DNA from: an uncultured Pelagibacteraceae bacterium
GTDB lineage: Bacteria; Pseudomonadota; Alphaproteobacteria; Pelagibacterales; Pelagibacteraceae
DNA: 48,854 nucleotides
Reading direction: 5' to 3'
Assembly: GCA_902515175.1 (NCBI GenBank)
Contig: CABXTP010000002.1
Coordinates: 1 to 48,854 of the forward strand
Below, in pieces: positions 18,839 through 28,259 of this stretch (its first letter is position 1; each line of letters starts with the position of its first letter). The notes below the pieces were generated by a model. That model was not told the origin of the DNA, searched no databases, and saw only the letters and a program-made list of their open reading frames with translations. Both the position numbers and the translations under genes were made by a program.

Positions 18839-19763
18839 AAAACCAAAATTTTGGGTAAATCAAAAATTATCAATCTGGTCAATATTACTATTGCCCTTTT
18901 CAATGATTTTTTTATTTTTAACTTGGATCGTAAAAATACCCTCAATTCTCAAAGGTCATAAAAAAAATCCACTTCCAGTTATATGCGTGGGGAATATTTA
19001 CATTGGGGGTACAGGCAAAACTCCCTTGGCTAGAGAAATTTTTGAAATCACTAAATCCTTTGGCAAAAATCCAGCGTTTATAAAAAAATACTATAGTTAT
19101 TTGACTGATGAATTTGAAATGTTGAAAGCTACAGGAAAAACTTACACCGATTATGATAGGAATAAAAGTATATTTTTATCTCATAACGATAGTCATGATG
19201 TTGCGATATTAGATGATGGTTTTCAGGATTTTTCAATTAAACCCGATTTTTCAATTTTATGTTTTAACTCAAAACAAATGATTGGTAACGGCTTAGTAAT
19301 TCCCTCTGGGCCTTTAAGAGAAAGGCTTGGTGCTATTTTGAGAGCAGATTGTATTGTTATTAATGGTAATAGAAATTTAGAGTTCGAAAAAAAAATTTTT
19401 AAGATAATTGGTGATAAAGAATTTCATATTTTTTACTCAAAATACATAATTAAAAATATTGAAAAACTTAAAAATAACAAAATTACGGCATTTGCAGGTA
19501 TTGGTAATCCTTCAAATTTTTTTAATCTATTAAAAGAAAATAACTTAAATGTTAAAGAGACATTTTCTTTTCCTGATCATCATAATTATTCTGAAAAAGA
19601 TTTTGAAAAAATAATTGGAAATAAATCAAATCAAATTATGACCACTGAGAAAGATTATTATCGGTTGAATAATGAACAAAAAAAACATTGTAGCTATATA
19701 GAAGTAATTTTAGAAATTGATAATAAAAATAAATTTAAAGAGATTATTAAGTCTTATTTATGA
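18828..19763 (+). CDS. lpxK: Tetraacyldisaccharide 4'-kinase
   Basis: LpxK phosphorylates the 4' position of the lipid A disaccharide. The 311-aa protein has an N-terminal membrane segment (LLPFSMIFLFLTWIVKI), the P-loop ICVGNIYIGGTGKTPLAREI, and the DDGFQDFSIKPDFSI motif in which the Asp acts as base. A further family motif is IPSGPLRERLGAILRADCIVING. The C-terminus ends with the SFPDHHNYSEKDFEKI pattern. It overlaps waaA by 11 nt and the acyltransferase by 4 nt, so the block is one operon. Confidence 0.96.
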   Translation: MQFRKPKFWVNQKLSIWSILLLPFSMIFLFLTWIVKIPSILKGHKKNPLPVICVGNIYIGGTGKTPLAREIFEITKSFGKNPAFIKKYYSYLTDEFEMLKATGKTYTDYDRNKSIFLSHNDSHDVAILDDGFQDFSIKPDFSILCFNSKQMIGNGLVIPSGPLRERLGAILRADCIVINGNRNLEFEKKIFKIIGDKEFHIFYSKYIIKNIEKLKNNKITAFAGIGNPSNFFNLLKENNLNVKETFSFPDHHNYSEKDFEKIIGNKSNQIMTTEKDYYRLNNEQKKHCSYIEVILEIDNKNKFKEIIKSYL

Positions 19764-20626
19764 GAATACTAAAATATTTTTTTGAATTCATATTCATAAT
19801 TGCTTTCTTCATCATTTTTAAAATTTTGGGTTATAAAATTGCAACTGATTTAGGTGAGTTTATAGGAAAAAGATTAGGTCCATTTTTCAGATCTAATGAC
19901 AAAATTATAAAAAATTTAGAAAATTCTAAAATTGGAAATACGGAAAAAGATAGAGAAATGATTACTAAAAATATGTGGGGAAATTATGGAAGAATTTTAG
20001 CAGAGTACATGTTTATAAAGGAGTTCAGAAAAAATATAAATAATTTTTCAGCGAATTTAGAAATAGTTGGTCAAAATAATTTAGAGGAAATTTCAAAAAA
20101 TAAAAATCCTGTAATTTTTGTTTCTGGACACTTTAATAATTTTGAGTTAATGGCAATGCACCTTGAAAAATCCGGTATAGATGTTGCAGCCATATATCGG
20201 CCCTTGAATAACATATTTTTAAATCCACTAATGGAAAAAATTAGAAAAAAATATATCTGCAAAAAACAAATTAAAAAAGGTATGTCTGGGACAAAAGAAA
20301 TTTTAAAACAATTTAAAAACGGAACCTCAATAGCACTTATGATTGACCAGAGAGTCTCTGAAGGTCTTAGTAGTAATTTTTTTTATAGAAAAGCTTTTAC
20401 AACTACAATACCTGCGCAATTTGTAAAAAAATTTAATTGTAATGTAGTACCTGTATATATTGAAAGAATAAAAAAACACCAATTCAGATTAGAGGTATTT
20501 AAACCAATTAAGTTCTCTAAAAATGAAAAGATTGAGACAATAACCTTAAATTTAAATCAAATTATTGAGAACATGATAAAAAGAAATCCAGACCAATGGA
20601 TTTGGACACATAATAGATGGAAATAA
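19760..20626 (+). CDS. LpxL/HtrB-type lipid A acyltransferase
   Basis: This 288-aa inner-membrane enzyme adds a secondary acyl chain to lipid A. The HX4(D/E) catalytic motif is seen in FVSGHFNNFELMAMH (His and Glu), followed by the conserved RPLNNIFLNPLMEKIR and LMIDQRVSEG segments and a closing NPDQWIWTHNRWK. The N-terminal helix (FFEFIFIIAFFIIFKILG) anchors it. The choice between LpxL and LpxM cannot be made from the sequence alone. It is the last gene of the forward lipid A operon and its stop lies 1 nt from the convergent DUF2093 stop. Confidence 0.92.
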   Translation: MRILKYFFEFIFIIAFFIIFKILGYKIATDLGEFIGKRLGPFFRSNDKIIKNLENSKIGNTEKDREMITKNMWGNYGRILAEYMFIKEFRKNINNFSANLEIVGQNNLEEISKNKNPVIFVSGHFNNFELMAMHLEKSGIDVAAIYRPLNNIFLNPLMEKIRKKYICKKQIKKGMSGTKEILKQFKNGTSIALMIDQRVSEGLSSNFFYRKAFTTTIPAQFVKKFNCNVVPVYIERIKKHQFRLEVFKPIKFSKNEKIETITLNLNQIIENMIKRNPDQWIWTHNRWK

Positions 20627-20627
20627 T

Positions 20628-20837
20628 TTAATTACTTTTTTCTCTTTTTTCCGAAGCTTCTATAAAGGAAAAATATGCCTCCTGCAAATCTACATTCCAA
20701 TAACTAAGTTTATCTATGGAAATTTTTTTACCAGAAATAGCACAAATCACATGATCACCATCTTCAATAACTTCAAAATTGTTTGGTAAATATTTTAATT
20801 TAGCTAATTTTTTAAACATTTTTAGGTTATACATCAT
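20628..20837 (-). CDS. DUF2093 family small protein
   Basis: This 69-aa protein matches DUF2093, a small alphaproteobacterial family without known function. The key pattern is LKYLPNNFEVIEDGDHVICAISGKKI followed by LSYWNVDLQEAYFSF, that is a G-x-VxCA-x-SG turn and a YWNVDxQEAY box. Start is one of two tandem ATG codons (20837 or 20834). The divergent purD start lies only 4 nt away. Confidence 0.85.
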   Translation of the reverse strand: MMYNLKMFKKLAKLKYLPNNFEVIEDGDHVICAISGKKISIDKLSYWNVDLQEAYFSFIEASEKREKSN

Positions 20838-20841
20838 TCAT

Positions 20842-22110
20842 ATGAAAGTTGGAATAATTGGTAGCGGTGGTAGAGAGCATGCTTTGTGTTATGCTGTTAA
20901 AAAATCCAAAAAAGTTAATAAAATTTATTGTTTTCCTGGAAACGCAGGGACCCATAATATAGCAGAGAATGTAGATTTAGATATAAGTGATTTTGAAGCT
21001 TTAAATGAATTCATTAATAAAAAAAATATAGATATTATTATTGTAGGTCCTGAAAAGCCATTAGTTGATGGAATAGTAGATTTTTTAAAAAAAAATAAAA
21101 TAAAAGTATTTGGTCCAAATCAAACTGCATCTAAACTTGAAGGGTCCAAAATATTTACAAAAAATTTATGTAAAGAATTTGATATTCCAACTGCTAATTT
21201 TGGTGTTTTTAATAATGTTGATGAATCAATTGATTTTTTAAACAAGTCAAAATTTCCCTTAGTAGTCAAAGCAGATGGACTTGCAGCTGGAAAAGGGGTC
21301 TATATTTGTGAGAATAAAAATGATGGAGAGAATGCAGTCAAAGAAATATTTGATGGAAAATTTGGAAAAACTAGTGAATTGTTAATTGAAGAATTTTTAA
21401 CAGGTGAAGAGATGAGTTTTTTCATAATTTCTGATGGAGTGAATATTAAACAATTTGGCACTGCACAAGATCATAAAAGAGTTGGTGAGGGAGATGTTGG
21501 TCTTAATACTGGGGGTATGGGTGCCTACTCACCATCTCGATTAGAAAACGATAAATTGAATAAAAAAATTTTAGATAAGATTATATTGCCTACTCTAAAA
21601 GGCTTGAGGGAAAATTATAAAACAAATTTTTTAGGTTTTTTGTACGCAGGTTTAATGATCAAAGAGGGTGAACCCTATTTGATTGAATATAATGTAAGAA
21701 TGGGGGATCCAGAGTGTCAAACTATATTACCAAGACTAGAAACAAATTTAATTGATATAATAGAAGCAACTATTGACCAAAAATTAGATAAAATAAACTT
21801 AAGTTGGTCAAATGAAAAATCTTTATCTATTGTGCAATGCTCAAAAGGTTACCCCGGCCCTTATGAAAATAATCAAGAAATTAAAAATTTAGATAAAATT
21901 AATCTAAAAATGAATGAGTATATATTTCATGCAGGTACAAAAATAGACAATTCAAAAATTTTTTCAAATGGAGGCCGTGTCCTTAATTTTGTTGGTAAAT
22001 CTAATAGTTTTAAAGAAAGTAGAGAAATTATTTTTAGTTTGATCAATAAAATTGACTGGAGAAAAGGATTTTATAGAAAAGATATTGGTCACAAAGTTAT
22101 TGATATATGA
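20842..22110 (+). CDS. purD: Phosphoribosylamine-glycine ligase (GAR synthetase)
   Basis: PurD catalyses the second step of purine synthesis, joining glycine to phosphoribosylamine with ATP. The 422-aa ATP-grasp protein shows the N-terminal MKVGIIGSGGREHALCYAV, the ATP-grasp lysine loop VVKADGLAAGKGVYIC, the AQDHKRVGEGDVGLNTGGMGAYSP box and EYNVRMGDPECQTILPRL. I chose ATG 20842 because the family begins MKVLVIGSGGREHA; the frame is open further upstream to 20779 but would overlap DUF2093. It overlaps rsmD by 4 nt. Confidence 0.97.
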   Translation: MKVGIIGSGGREHALCYAVKKSKKVNKIYCFPGNAGTHNIAENVDLDISDFEALNEFINKKNIDIIIVGPEKPLVDGIVDFLKKNKIKVFGPNQTASKLEGSKIFTKNLCKEFDIPTANFGVFNNVDESIDFLNKSKFPLVVKADGLAAGKGVYICENKNDGENAVKEIFDGKFGKTSELLIEEFLTGEEMSFFIISDGVNIKQFGTAQDHKRVGEGDVGLNTGGMGAYSPSRLENDKLNKKILDKIILPTLKGLRENYKTNFLGFLYAGLMIKEGEPYLIEYNVRMGDPECQTILPRLETNLIDIIEATIDQKLDKINLSWSNEKSLSIVQCSKGYPGPYENNQEIKNLDKINLKMNEYIFHAGTKIDNSKIFSNGGRVLNFVGKSNSFKESREIIFSLINKIDWRKGFYRKDIGHKVIDI

Positions 22111-22667
22111 GAATAATAGGAGGAAATTATAAAGGTAAAAAACTTTTTTTACCTAAAGATAAATATACTAGGCCGCTAAAAGATATTGTAAAAGAATCCA
22201 TTTTTAATTTAATTACTCATTCAAAAAAAATTAATATAGATATTGAAAAATCTGAAGTTTTAGACTTATTTTCTGGAACTGGCTCATTTGGGCTAGAATG
22301 TTTATCAAGAAATTGTAAAAAAGTAGTTTTTTTTGAAAATTATATAGAAGCAATAAAGATTTTACAAAAAAATCTTAATCTTTTTTTAAATATAGAAAAT
22401 ACTCAAATTTATAAAAAAAACTTCTTTGATTTTTTTTCCTCTAAAAAATTTTTTAATTTTAATTTTGATATAATCTTTATTGACCCGCCTTATAAAGAAA
22501 AAAAAATTAATGAAATAATAGAAATTATTTTAGAAAAAAAAATTCTTAGTAAAAATGGAATTCTAATTATACATCGTCATAAAAAGGATAATATAAAAAT
22601 TACAGAAAAGCTAAAAATTATTGAAGATAGGGTTTATGGAATATCTAAAATACTATTTGGAAATTAG
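22107..22667 (+). CDS. rsmD: 16S rRNA (guanine-966-N2)-methyltransferase
   Basis: RsmD methylates G966 of 16S rRNA. The 186-aa protein begins MRIIGGNYKGKKL, continues TRPLKDIVKESIFNLI, and has the SAM-binding motif VLDLFSGTGSFGLECLSR and the catalytic FIDPPYKEKK (the (N/D)PPY motif). Its start codon overlaps the purD stop (ATGA), so it is co-translated. It overlaps the convergent pgi gene by 15 nt at the 3' end. Confidence 0.93.
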   Translation: MRIIGGNYKGKKLFLPKDKYTRPLKDIVKESIFNLITHSKKINIDIEKSEVLDLFSGTGSFGLECLSRNCKKVVFFENYIEAIKILQKNLNLFLNIENTQIYKKNFFDFFSSKKFFNFNFDIIFIDPPYKEKKINEIIEIILEKKILSKNGILIIHRHKKDNIKITEKLKIIEDRVYGISKILFGN

Positions 22668-23822
22668 AATTTTTTTTGTTTGCTTTTTAATAAGCTCAAC
22701 AGCAGGCTGATTAAATGGATCAATTTTCATTGCCCTACCTAATATTATTGTCTCTAGAATAAAAAAAGTGAACAATTCACCTAAAGTTTGCTCATTTCTA
22801 TCATTTATAACAAAACTTCGGAAAGGAATTTCCTTTTTTCTAAAAATATTTTCAGTAGCCAAAAACTGACTGTATGAAATATCATTTAATTTTTTGTTTG
22901 CTAAAAATGAGTGTGAGCTGAGTAGATCTTTATAATTTATTTTTTTTGATTTTTTTTCTTTAACAAAAAAAAAAGTAAAAAAATGATTTTTTTTACCATC
23001 CAAGTAATATTGCATCAAACTATGATTATCTTTAGGCATTGTTGATATAACTGGAAGTATCCCTTTGCCTTTCTTACCTAAACTTTCAGCTACTAACTGT
23101 TGATACCAATTAAATAAGTCATTAGATCTATCATCATAATTCAAAATTATTGAATTAGTTTTTTTTTTTTCAATTAAATCAAATATATTAGTTGTATTTA
23201 GTACTAATGAATTTATAAAATTCTTATTTTTAATTAATTGATTTAACCTTCTAAATTTATTAACTTTAAATCCCATTAATTGCGCTGGCAACATACCAAC
23301 TTCTGAAAGTACCGAGTATCTTCCTCCAATAAAATTATTATGATGTATAATTTCTGATTTTAATTCATTTGCTAATTCTGTTAAATAATTTTTCTTATTT
23401 TCAGTAATGAAAACATTTTTATTTTTTTTATTTGTAAAAATACTTGTGTTTGAAATAGTTTCTAATGTATTTCCTGATTTTGAAATAATTAAAACTAACT
23501 TTTTTTTAAAATAATTTTGAGGTAAAACGTTTGATATATTGTCAATGAACTCAAAATTTTTATTTTTTGGATTTAAAAATTTATATATCGCTTTTGCACC
23601 AAGTATAGATCCTCCCATTCCAATTAATTGAACAGATTTAATTTTTTTTAATTTACTAATTATTTTTTTGGGAAATGAATCTTTGTATTTTTTGTCTAAA
23701 GATAAAATTAAATCATTTTTTTCAGCAATTAGTTTTTTGAAAATTTTAAAAATTTTTTTTTTATTTTTAAATTTTTTATTTCTAGTATTAAAGTTTTTAA
23801 ATTCTATATATCTGCCAAGCAT
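22653..23822 (-). CDS. pgi: Glucose-6-phosphate isomerase, short form
   Basis: Pgi interconverts glucose-6-P and fructose-6-P. The 389-aa protein is much shorter than the usual 440-560 aa but keeps the family signatures: MGGSILGAKAIYKFL near residue 75, SKSGNTLETI for sugar-phosphate binding, GGRYSVLSEVGMLPAQLMG, and the C-terminal FNQPAVELIKKQTK with the catalytic lysine. I chose ATG 23822 (a TTG lies one codon upstream). It is the last gene of the minus-strand group from the HAD phosphatase down and overlaps rsmD by 15 nt. Confidence 0.88.
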   Translation of the reverse strand: MLGRYIEFKNFNTRNKKFKNKKKIFKIFKKLIAEKNDLILSLDKKYKDSFPKKIISKLKKIKSVQLIGMGGSILGAKAIYKFLNPKNKNFEFIDNISNVLPQNYFKKKLVLIISKSGNTLETISNTSIFTNKKNKNVFITENKKNYLTELANELKSEIIHHNNFIGGRYSVLSEVGMLPAQLMGFKVNKFRRLNQLIKNKNFINSLVLNTTNIFDLIEKKKTNSIILNYDDRSNDLFNWYQQLVAESLGKKGKGILPVISTMPKDNHSLMQYYLDGKKNHFFTFFFVKEKKSKKINYKDLLSSHSFLANKKLNDISYSQFLATENIFRKKEIPFRSFVINDRNEQTLGELFTFFILETIILGRAMKIDPFNQPAVELIKKQTKKILISK

Positions 23823-23827
23823 CAATG

Positions 23828-24136
23828 TTATTCGATTTTTTCAAGAATTGATTTTTCTATTGATGTTGGTTTTAAATTTTTTTCACCATTAGAAGATTTT
23901 TTAGTTTCGTTATTAACTAGAATTTTAATCTCATCATCATCTATTTGATTGATATTTTCCTCAGCATTTTCTGGAATTGGTAGCTTTCCATAATCAGGTG
24001 GTAATACAAGAGGGTTTTTCTTTTCAACCAAAAATTCATCAGCTGTTGATTTTTTTTTAAGAGTAAAAGCATCTTTGGTAGACTGACACGAAGTGAAAAA
24101 AAGTGATACAATTAATAATAAAATAAATTTTTTCAT
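23828..24136 (-). CDS. DUF3035-like lipoprotein
   Basis: This 102-aa protein has a lipoprotein signal peptide with lipobox FFTSC (Cys17), then the segment STADEFLVEKKNPLVLPPDYGKLPIP, which resembles the DUF3035 family of alphaproteobacterial lipoproteins (pattern PDEF...PLxxPPxxxLPxP). That family has been connected with the outer-membrane BAM complex in some alphaproteobacteria, from memory. The ATG overlaps the stop of lspA, the signal peptidase that would process it. Confidence 0.8.
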   Translation of the reverse strand: MKKFILLLIVSLFFTSCQSTKDAFTLKKKSTADEFLVEKKNPLVLPPDYGKLPIPENAEENINQIDDDEIKILVNNETKKSSNGEKNLKPTSIEKSILEKIE

Positions 24137-24606
24137 GATGTTTTTTTTTTAATAAATTCTAAAATTATTAATAAAAATACTCCAATAGTAATAAATATAT
24201 CAGCAACATTAAATATAAACCAATGAAAATTATTTATATTTATATCTATAAAGTCTGGTACAGAAGAATAGTATATTCTATCAAATAGATTACCGAACGA
24301 GCCACCTACTATCATTAAAAAGCTTATTTTTTCAATACCTTGTGATTTATTTGCAAACCATATAATTATTAATGTTATCAAGGCTATTATAATTGAAATC
24401 ATATTATAAAAAAATCTATCTTCAAAGGATAGCAAGCCAAAAGCAATTCCGTCATTCCATATCAAATTAAAATTCATAAAAGATGTAACAGAAATGTTTA
24501 ATTCACCTAAGGGTTCTGAATATTTGATAATTAAAAATTTAGTTAGACGGTCTAAAGCAAAAACAAAAGCAACTAAGACAAGGTATAATAAATTTTTTTT
24601 TAACAT
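24133..24606 (-). CDS. lspA: Lipoprotein signal peptidase
   Basis: LspA is the aspartyl protease that cleaves prolipoprotein signal peptides. The 157-aa protein has four membrane helices and both catalytic aspartates: GGSFGNLFDRIYYSSVPDFIDI (first Asp in VPDFID region) and WFIFNVADIFITIGV (second). It starts 9 nt after ileS, the common bacterial order, and overlaps its neighbour lipoprotein gene by 4 nt. Confidence 0.95.
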   Translation of the reverse strand: MLKKNLLYLVLVAFVFALDRLTKFLIIKYSEPLGELNISVTSFMNFNLIWNDGIAFGLLSFEDRFFYNMISIIIALITLIIIWFANKSQGIEKISFLMIVGGSFGNLFDRIYYSSVPDFIDININNFHWFIFNVADIFITIGVFLLIILEFIKKKTS

Positions 24607-24615
24607 TAAAAAATT

Positions 24616-27330
24616 TTAACCATGTCTATCACATGGGTCTTTATTAATTTTCCAGCAAACCGGACATTTTTTACCCTCTGCTTTAACAGTCTCAACCTCA
24701 ATTTCAGAATTTTCAATTTTTGAAATTATTGCTGAAGAGGTAATACATAATTCTGAAAAGTCAGTATCTTTAGCTATTTTCATATATTCTGAATTTAATT
24801 GAATTTTTAAAGATGCCTCTAAACTTGACCCAATAGTCTTCTCAGCTCTTTTTTTTTCGATACTTAAATTACAAATATCTCTTATCTTAATCAGTTTTGT
24901 CCATTTTAAATTTATTTCATCATCTTGCATTTTTTTCGGAAAATCTAAAAATTTCTCTAAGTGTATACTTTTTTTATCAGCACTAATTAATCTATAAATT
25001 TCCTCTGTTGTAAATGAAAGTATTGGAGCAAACCATTTTAACAAAGACTCAAGTATCACTTTCAAGGTTAATATTACTGATTTCCTTTTTTCAGAATTTT
25101 TAGCATCACAATACAAAGAATCTTTTCTAATATCAAAATAGAAAGCTGATAAATCAACTGTGCAAAAATTTAGTAATTCTTTATATAAATTGTGAAAGTC
25201 ATATATTTCAAAATATTTTTTAAAATTTTTATCTAATAAAAAAATTTTATGAAACATAAATCTTTCAAGCTCTGGTAACTTTTTAATATCAATTTTTTGT
25301 AGGTCAATTTTTTCGAAATCATCATTAATATTTCCTAATAAATATCTGAACGTGTTTCTAATTTTTCTGTACGAATCTGAATGCTGATCTAAAATAGAAT
25401 AATCAATTCTTAGATCTTCTGCATAATTTGAAGACGCTACCCAAATTCTTAAAATATCTGCTCCGTATTTCTTTAAAATATCCTCTGGGGCAATTACGTT
25501 TCCAAGAGATTTTGACATTTTTAAACCTTTTCCATCTACAACAAATCCATGAGACAAGATAGAGTCAAAAGGAGCTCTTCCTCGTGTTCCACATGACTCG
25601 AGCAAAGATGAATGAAACCAACCTCTGTGTTGATCAGAACCCTCAAGATACATTGATGCCGGCCATTTTAAATCTTGTCTTTTTTCAAGAACAAAAGAGT
25701 GAGTAGAACCGCTATCAAACCAAACTTCTACAATATCACTTAGCTTATCGTAGTCTTCTGCTTTATATTTGTTTCCTAGGAATTTTTGTGGATCATCTGA
25801 GAACCAGCAATCAGATCCCTCCTTTTCATAAATATTTGCAATATTTTCTATAACATCATCATCAACTAGTACTTTTTTAGTTTTTTTATGAACAAAAATC
25901 GGTAGTGGGACACCCCAGACTCTTTGTCTTGACACGCACCAATCAGGTCTAGTTTCTATCATAGATTTAAGTCTTTCTTTACCTTTGCTTGGGTAAAATT
26001 TAGTTTGATCTATTGCTTTGATAGCTTTAGATCTTAATTCATGACTTTCCATTGAAATAAACCATTGTGGTGTAGCTCTATGAACTAATGGTGCCTTTGA
26101 TCTCCACGAGTGCGGGTAGGAATGGGTAAGTTCTCCATTAAACAAAAGTTTCTTTTGCTCTTTTAGTTTTTCAATTACAATTTTGTTAGATTTAAAAATA
26201 TGTAGCCCTTCAAATAAAAGAACATTGTTAGTATATTTGCCATCTCCATCAACAGTTTCTATCGCTTTAATACCGTTACTTAAACATAGATTAAAATCAT
26301 CTGGTCCATGACTAGGTGCACAATGTACGATTCCGGTACCTTGCTCTGTTGTGACAAATCTTGCCGCAAGCATTGGTATTTTATAATCGTAACCTAAATC
26401 AAAAAAAGGATGACGACAAAATGTATCTCTCAGTTCTATGCCTTTAAATTTTTTAAGTTTCTCAAAATTTTTAATACTGCAATCTCGTATTACACTTTCA
26501 AGCAACTCAGCAGCAATTACTATTTTTTTATTTTTAAAATCACCGTCATCATTAATTTTAATTAGGAGATAATTTAAATTTTCATTAAAAGCTAAAGCTT
26601 TATTTGCTGGAATGGTCCATGGTGTTGTAGTCCAAATTATTATTTCACAATTTTCAATATCTTTAAATTTTGTTTCCTCCACAGGAAATGATGCGTAGAT
26701 TGTATCTGATTTATGATCTAGATATTCTACTTCAGCATCTGCTAATGCTGTTTTTTCTACTGTAGACCATAAAACAGGTTTAAATCCTCTGTAAAGACTT
26801 CCCTCTTTTAAAAATTTTCCAAGTTCTCTTACAATTTGCGCTTCAGCTTGAAAACTCATTGTTGAATAATAATTTTGCCAATCACCTACTACACCTAAAC
26901 GTTTAAATTGATCTTTATGGACACCGATCCATTTTTCAGCAAAATTTCTACACTCTTTCCTAAACTCAACTATCGGTATCTCATTTTTATTTTTTTTGTT
27001 TTTTTTGTATTGTTCTTCAATTTTCCATTCTATTGGTAATCCATGACAATCCCACCCAGGAACATAAACTGAGTCTTTTCCGTCCATTTGGTGGAATTTT
27101 ACAATAATATCTTTTAATATTTTATTTAGCGCAGTCCCCATATGTATATTTCCATTTGCATATGGTGGTCCATCATGAAGTACAAACTTCTCCTGGCCTT
27201 TGCTTGATTTTCTCAATTCTTTGTAAAGACTAATTTCATCCCAATATTTTAATATCTCAGGTTCTTTTGTCGGTAGATTAGCTTTCATTGAAAAAGCTGT
27301 TTTAGGTAAATTTATCAAAGATTTGTTCAT
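24616..27330 (-). CDS. ileS: Isoleucyl-tRNA synthetase
   Basis: IleS is a class I tRNA synthetase that charges tRNA-Ile and edits valine. The 904-aa protein has the HIGH-type motif in DGPPYANGNIHMGTALNKILKD (here HMGT), the editing domain with IWTTTPWTIPANKALAFN, the KMSKS motif GLKMSKSLGNVIAP, and a C-terminal zinc-binding tail KCPVCWKINKDPCDRHG. It overlaps ribF by 1 nt and precedes lspA, the classic ribF-ileS-lspA order. Confidence 0.97.
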   Translation of the reverse strand: MNKSLINLPKTAFSMKANLPTKEPEILKYWDEISLYKELRKSSKGQEKFVLHDGPPYANGNIHMGTALNKILKDIIVKFHQMDGKDSVYVPGWDCHGLPIEWKIEEQYKKNKKNKNEIPIVEFRKECRNFAEKWIGVHKDQFKRLGVVGDWQNYYSTMSFQAEAQIVRELGKFLKEGSLYRGFKPVLWSTVEKTALADAEVEYLDHKSDTIYASFPVEETKFKDIENCEIIIWTTTPWTIPANKALAFNENLNYLLIKINDDGDFKNKKIVIAAELLESVIRDCSIKNFEKLKKFKGIELRDTFCRHPFFDLGYDYKIPMLAARFVTTEQGTGIVHCAPSHGPDDFNLCLSNGIKAIETVDGDGKYTNNVLLFEGLHIFKSNKIVIEKLKEQKKLLFNGELTHSYPHSWRSKAPLVHRATPQWFISMESHELRSKAIKAIDQTKFYPSKGKERLKSMIETRPDWCVSRQRVWGVPLPIFVHKKTKKVLVDDDVIENIANIYEKEGSDCWFSDDPQKFLGNKYKAEDYDKLSDIVEVWFDSGSTHSFVLEKRQDLKWPASMYLEGSDQHRGWFHSSLLESCGTRGRAPFDSILSHGFVVDGKGLKMSKSLGNVIAPEDILKKYGADILRIWVASSNYAEDLRIDYSILDQHSDSYRKIRNTFRYLLGNINDDFEKIDLQKIDIKKLPELERFMFHKIFLLDKNFKKYFEIYDFHNLYKELLNFCTVDLSAFYFDIRKDSLYCDAKNSEKRKSVILTLKVILESLLKWFAPILSFTTEEIYRLISADKKSIHLEKFLDFPKKMQDDEINLKWTKLIKIRDICNLSIEKKRAEKTIGSSLEASLKIQLNSEYMKIAKDTDFSELCITSSAIISKIENSEIEVETVKAEGKKCPVCWKINKDPCDRHG

Positions 27331-28259
27331 TAAGTTTTTTTCGCAATTAATAGATCTTTATTAATTTGTTTTTTTAATTGTTTAGCATTCTTAAATTTTT
27401 TTTCTTTTCTAATAAATTTCAAAAACTCTACTGTTAAATACTTATTATAAAGATTTCCAGAGAAATTAAACAAATGTACTTCTAAAACTAACTCCTTTTG
27501 ATTAAAAGTAGGTCTATAACCTAAATTCGCAATACCTTTAATAAATGACTTAATATTCTCTTGCTTAACTTTTACAGCGTATACTCCTGGCTTAGCTAAA
27601 ACATAATCTTTGATATCTAAATTACACGTTGGAAAACCAATCTTTTTTCCAAATTGTCTTCCTTTTTCAACTTTTCCAACAATGGTCCAATTTCTTTTTA
27701 AAAATTTATTGGCTTTTGAAAGATCACCACTCTGTAGAAGTTTTCTAATCAAAGTTGAGGAAATAATTCTTTTTTTTATTTTTTTTGGTTCAGATTTTAT
27801 AATTTTGTATCCATATTTTTTTTGTAGATTAATTAATTGAGAAACATTGCCTTCTCTTTTATTTCCATATCTGAAATTATTACTTACAAAAACAAATTTT
27901 GATTTAAGTTTTTTATAAATTATATTATCGACAAAATCTAACGATTTGATTTTTGAAAACTTAAGGTCAAATTTTTTGTTTATAACAAAATCAACACCAA
28001 ATTTTTTAAGTAAGTAAAATTTTTGCTCAAAATTTGAAATTCTAAAATTTTTTATCTTTTTATTAAAGAACATTTTTGGCATCGGTTCAAAAGTTAAAAC
28101 CCCAATGCTTACCTGGTATTTCTTTTTAAACTTTTTAGCAAGATTAAATAATTTTTGATGTCCAATATGAATTCCATCAAAATTTCCAATCAAGATAATA
28201 GAATTTTTATGTTCTTTTTTGATATTAAAATTTTTATATAAAAAAGTTTTTTTTACCAT
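27330..28259 (-). CDS. ribF: Bifunctional riboflavin kinase / FAD synthetase
   Basis: RibF makes FMN and FAD from riboflavin. The N-terminal adenylyltransferase domain shows LIGNFDGIHIGHQKLF (HxGH motif, residues about 23-38) and ISSTLIRKLLQSGDLSKANKFL. The C-terminal kinase domain shows VEKGRQFGKKIGFPTCNLDI and GVYAVKV. The length of 309 aa is normal. No FMN riboswitch is seen upstream; instead the gene overlaps the end of the HAD phosphatase by 7 nt. Confidence 0.94.
   Translation of the reverse strand: MVKKTFLYKNFNIKKEHKNSIILIGNFDGIHIGHQKLFNLAKKFKKKYQVSIGVLTFEPMPKMFFNKKIKNFRISNFEQKFYLLKKFGVDFVINKKFDLKFSKIKSLDFVDNIIYKKLKSKFVFVSNNFRYGNKREGNVSQLINLQKKYGYKIIKSEPKKIKKRIISSTLIRKLLQSGDLSKANKFLKRNWTIVGKVEKGRQFGKKIGFPTCNLDIKDYVLAKPGVYAVKVKQENIKSFIKGIANLGYRPTFNQKELVLEVHLFNFSGNLYNKYLTVEFLKFIRKEKKFKNAKQLKKQINKDLLIAKKT

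Noticed and set aside
20779-20841. N-terminal extension of purD
   Set aside because: The family starts at MKVGIIGSGGREHA; the extension overlaps the DUF2093 gene and looks like its complement.
27330-28259. FMN riboswitch control of ribF
   Set aside because: ribF begins inside the end of the upstream HAD gene, so there is no leader for a riboswitch.
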